Shown in pieces: positions 61,298 to 64,000 of a stretch of DNA of 64,000 nucleotides. Source of the stretch: Synechococcus sp. MU1617 (GTDB lineage Bacteria > Cyanobacteriota > Cyanobacteriia > PCC-6307 > Cyanobiaceae); the NCBI RefSeq assembly GCF_020514235.1, contig NZ_VTLB01000002.1:186001-250000 (forward strand), given 5' to 3'. Position 1 is the stretch's first letter, and the number at the start of each line of letters is the position of its first letter. Made by a program: the position numbers and the translations under genes. Under the pieces are notes generated by a model. The model did no database searches and was not told the origin of the DNA. It saw only the letters and a list, made by a program, of their open reading frames with translations.

Positions 61298-63436
61298 ATG
61301 TGCGCAGCAGCATTAGCCCCGGAGCACTACATCAACCGGGAGCTGAGCTGGATCGCCTTCAACGAGAGGGTGCTGGCCCAGGCCCTGGATCCGCGCACAC
61401 CTCTGCTCGATCAAGCCAAGTTCAGCGCCATCTTCAGCAACAACCTCGACGAATTCTTCATGGTTCGCGTGGCGTCACTGAAGTCTCAGGTGGAGGCGGG
61501 CGTCAGCAAACCGAGTGAGGACGGGAAGTCACCCCTGGAGCAACTGCTGGCGATCCGAGAGCGACTGATTCCCCTGCTGCGAGAGCAACAGGTGCATTAC
61601 CGCCAACATCTGAGGCCGAAGCTGCTCGAGCACAAGGTTGAGCTACTCGATTACAAACAGCTCAACGACGACCAACGCCAGTGGGTTGATAACACCTTCC
61701 AGACGTCGGTGTTTCCGGTGCTCACACCCCTGGCTGTGGACCCCGCCCATCCGTTCCCCTTCGTCAGCAACCTGAGCCTGAACGTTGCCGCCGTGGTTGT
61801 TGATCCAGAAACAGGACAACGACAATTTGCACGGGTCAAAGTTCCCCAGAAAAATCTTCCTCGCTTCATCGCCATCCCGTCAGACCTGAGCGGCCAGGAG
61901 CACAAACCCGTTCACACTGCCATTGCTCTCGAACAGGTGATCGCCTTCAACCTGAAGGAGCTGTTCCCTGGCATGACAATCGAAGGGCACTACTTCTTCC
62001 GAGTGACCAGGGATGCAGATCTGGAACTGAGGGATCTGGAAGCTGATGACCTGATGCTGGCCTTGGAACAAGGGCTGCGAAAACGACGAATGGGCGGAGA
62101 GGTGGTGCGCCTCGAAGTTCCCAACGAGATGCCTCAGGACGTGGTGGAGATGCTGATGACGGGACTCAGCGTTGAAGTGGAAGACCTCTATGTCATCGAT
62201 GGCCCCCTGGGGCTGGACGACCTGCTCAGCCTGACTTCACTACCGCTACCGAACCTCAAGAGCCGAACCCACGGGGGCCAGACACCAACGTTGCTTGCCC
62301 GCAGTCAGCAACACCTGGTGGAAGAAGGAGCGATCAAGCCGGATGAATTCGAATCCATTTTTTCGGTGATTCGCCGTCAGGACATCCTTCTGCACCATCC
62401 CTACGAACTGTTCTCGACAACCGTCGAAGAGTTCATCAACCAGGCAGCGGACGATCCCCAGGTGATGGGCATCAAGATGACGCTCTACCGCACGTCAAAA
62501 GATTCCCCGATCATCGCTGCACTAATCCGAGCCGCCGAAAACGGCAAGCAGGTGATGGCCCTTGTGGAATTGAAAGCGCGATTTGACGAAGACAACAACA
62601 TCCAATGGGCCCGGCACCTGGAGCAGTCCGGGGTTCATGTTGTTTACGGGGTGCTCGGGCTAAAAACCCACACCAAGATTGTTCTGGTGGTGCGCAAGGA
62701 AAAGGAGAAGCTTCAGAGCTATGCGCACATCGGAACGGGCAACTACAACTCCAAAACCTCCAAGCTCTACACCGACCTGGGCCTGCTCACAGCCAACCAG
62801 GAACTGGGGCAAGACCTGGTGGAACTGTTCAATTACCTCACCGGTTTTTCCAAGCAGCAAAGTTTTCGTCGCCTGCTCGTGGCCCCCGTCACCCTGCGGA
62901 AAGGCATGGAACTGTTGATCCGCCGCGAAATTGAACATGCCCAGCAGGGCCAAAAGGCCGTAATCCGAGCAAAAATGAACTCCCTGGTGGACCCAACGAT
63001 CATTGCGCTTCTTTATGAAGCGTCCCAAGCCGGAGTCAGGATCGAATTGATCATTCGCGGCATGTGCAGCCTCTATCCCGGTCGCGAAGGACTGAGTGAA
63101 AACATTCGGGTGATCAGCATCATCGGCCCATTCCTGGAACACTCGAGAATCTTCTCGTTCGCCAACGGCGGCGCTCCGGAGGTTTACATCGGTAGTGCCG
63201 ACTGGATGAGCCGCAACCTCGACCGCCGCATTGAAGCGGTCACACCGATCGAACATCCAGAACATCGCCAGAAACTAGAACGCCTACTGCAGCTGTACTT
63301 CAATGACAACCAGGGAGCCTGGGACATGGAGAGCGACGGCACATTTGTGCAGCGCAAACCGGAAAATGGTGACTCAGAACGTAATTCCCAGATGCAATTG
63401 GTCAAGGAATGGAGCAACGGCATCCAATCCTTGTGA
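61298..63436 (+). CDS. ppk: Polyphosphate kinase
   Basis: A 712-aa PPK1 that builds polyphosphate from ATP reversibly. The autophosphorylated His458 is in GLKTHTKIVLV and His477 in YAHIGTGNYN, the same 19-residue distance as in E. coli. YINRELSWIAFNERVLAQA and FSNNLDEFFMVRV open the N-terminal domain, and RRQDILLHHPYELF starts the phospholipase-D-like catalytic half. The ATG at 61298 is used. The 206 bases to the next gene hold no second ORF that I trust. Confidence 0.98.
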   Translation: MCAAALAPEHYINRELSWIAFNERVLAQALDPRTPLLDQAKFSAIFSNNLDEFFMVRVASLKSQVEAGVSKPSEDGKSPLEQLLAIRERLIPLLREQQVHYRQHLRPKLLEHKVELLDYKQLNDDQRQWVDNTFQTSVFPVLTPLAVDPAHPFPFVSNLSLNVAAVVVDPETGQRQFARVKVPQKNLPRFIAIPSDLSGQEHKPVHTAIALEQVIAFNLKELFPGMTIEGHYFFRVTRDADLELRDLEADDLMLALEQGLRKRRMGGEVVRLEVPNEMPQDVVEMLMTGLSVEVEDLYVIDGPLGLDDLLSLTSLPLPNLKSRTHGGQTPTLLARSQQHLVEEGAIKPDEFESIFSVIRRQDILLHHPYELFSTTVEEFINQAADDPQVMGIKMTLYRTSKDSPIIAALIRAAENGKQVMALVELKARFDEDNNIQWARHLEQSGVHVVYGVLGLKTHTKIVLVVRKEKEKLQSYAHIGTGNYNSKTSKLYTDLGLLTANQELGQDLVELFNYLTGFSKQQSFRRLLVAPVTLRKGMELLIRREIEHAQQGQKAVIRAKMNSLVDPTIIALLYEASQAGVRIELIIRGMCSLYPGREGLSENIRVISIIGPFLEHSRIFSFANGGAPEVYIGSADWMSRNLDRRIEAVTPIEHPEHRQKLERLLQLYFNDNQGAWDMESDGTFVQRKPENGDSERNSQMQLVKEWSNGIQSL

Positions 63437-63642
63437 TTCTTTTGATTTTGAGAAGTGAATGCGTCTGTGACGTCCGATACACAACATTGCTTCAAAAACA
63501 AACTTGAAGCGGCCACGATCACAGCCAAATCAGTTGTTTTGAAAGGCCAAAGATTCAGCTCCTGAAATTCTTTCGATTCGAAACAGTCAACGCTGTTGCC
63601 TGGTGCTAAGTTCAGCCCAAATTCATTCAGGAGACCAGGGTG

Positions 63643-64000
63643 ATGGGGATCCCTCTGGAATCTTCCGGCACGACAAAAAAGTCGTCTCGGAAGGAACCTG
63701 CGTTGCCGTCCACTGGACGTCGACCATCAACTCGACAAGGAGGACGGCTTGCCACCGACTCCATCGGTTTTTATCTGAGCAGCATCGGGCGCATTCCCTT
63801 GCTGACGGCAGCTGAAGAGATCGAACTTGCACACCATGTGCAAGCGATGAAGCAACTTCAGGAGTTGCCGGAGGAGGAGCTGACCTCCCGGCATCGTCAC
63901 AAGATCCGCATGGGCAAACGCGCCCGCGACCGGATGATGGCCGCCAACCTCCGTCTCGTGGTGAGCGTGGCGAAGAAATACCAGAACCAGGGCCTGGAAC
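63643..64000 (+). CDS. Group 2 (RpoD-like) sigma factor (3' truncated by window)
   Basis: The first 119 codons of a second sigma-70 family protein; the rest lies beyond the window. After a basic Ser/Thr-rich leader, region 1.2 reads DSIGFYLSSIGRIPLLTAAEE (about 45-65), and region 2 begins MAANLRLVVSVAKKYQNQGL. It is a paralogue, not a copy, of the sigma factor at 2866. AGGAG (63629-63633) serves either the GTG at 63640 or the ATG at 63643. TGGTGCTAAG near 63600 may be the promoter -10 region. Confidence 0.92.
   Translation, partial: MGIPLESSGTTKKSSRKEPALPSTGRRPSTRQGGRLATDSIGFYLSSIGRIPLLTAAEEIELAHHVQAMKQLQELPEEELTSRHRHKIRMGKRARDRMMAANLRLVVSVAKKYQNQGLE

Noticed and set aside
63455-63565. 36-aa frame from a GTG after ppk
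   Set aside because: Short, without hydrophobic segment or known pattern and with only a weak ribosome site; likely chance in a spacer.

Overview
The window comes from a GC-rich unicellular cyanobacterium, most likely a marine Synechococcus of sub-cluster 5.1. The grounds are NrtP-type nitrate permease, NarB, NarM and ferredoxin-dependent NirA, the urtABCDE/ure urea locus, an orphan cynS, cobA for siroheme, a glucosylglycerate compatible-solute locus, two group 2 sigma factors, and very tight gene packing. The gene order fits what is known of strains such as WH8102, but the strain cannot be fixed from this sequence alone. No rRNA, tRNA, CRISPR array, transposase or prophage was seen.

Layout. 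1-12.3 kb is housekeeping on the plus strand: gcvT (5'-truncated), aspS, a sigma factor, dps, pyrG, queE, a subtilase, a hydroxyacid-dehydrogenase-like gene, queC, pabB and pabC. 12.3-16.2 kb is a glucosylglycerate module: gpgP and a GH13_18 phosphorylase-like gene, divergent from gpgS. It is followed by a 60-aa NblA-like gene. 16.9-28.1 kb is the urea locus: urtEDCBA and ureGFE on minus, ureDABC on plus, with a class I amidotransferase coupled to ureC. 28.8-35.8 kb on minus is an unusual set: DUF1028, an M20 amidohydrolase, an AsnB-type amidotransferase, an aspartate-carbamoyltransferase paralogue with a changed substrate loop, and a sodium:solute symporter flanked by two tiny membrane ORFs. 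36-39.4 kb is a circularly permuted ATP-grasp / alpha-E / transglutaminase triad. 39.4-57.5 kb is nitrate assimilation together with its cofactor genes: moaA, mobA, nrtP, narB, narM, moaC, moeA, moaE, moaD, moaB, cobA, a cbiX-like gene, nirA, a formate/nitrite transporter and a HEAT protein. 57.5-64 kb holds cynS, a TrpD2-like gene, a GNAT, an MFS exporter, ppk and the start of a second sigma factor.

How it fits together. Most of the window supplies nitrogen. Urea is imported by Urt and split by nickel urease. Nitrate enters by NrtP, is reduced by the molybdenum enzyme NarB (Moco genes alongside) and then by the siroheme enzyme NirA (siroheme genes alongside). Nitrite may also pass through the FNT channel, and cyanate is cleared by CynS. 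Sequences close to the NtcA consensus (GTA-N8-TAC) lie in front of urtA, nirA, a DUF4278 micro-gene and the TrpD2-like gene, with weaker ones before nrtP. This suggests common nitrogen control, although such short motifs also occur by chance.

The best candidates for undescribed biology are the 28.8-35.8 kb carbamoyl/amide cluster, the NblA-like protein, the ATP-grasp triad and several micro-proteins beside nitrogen genes.
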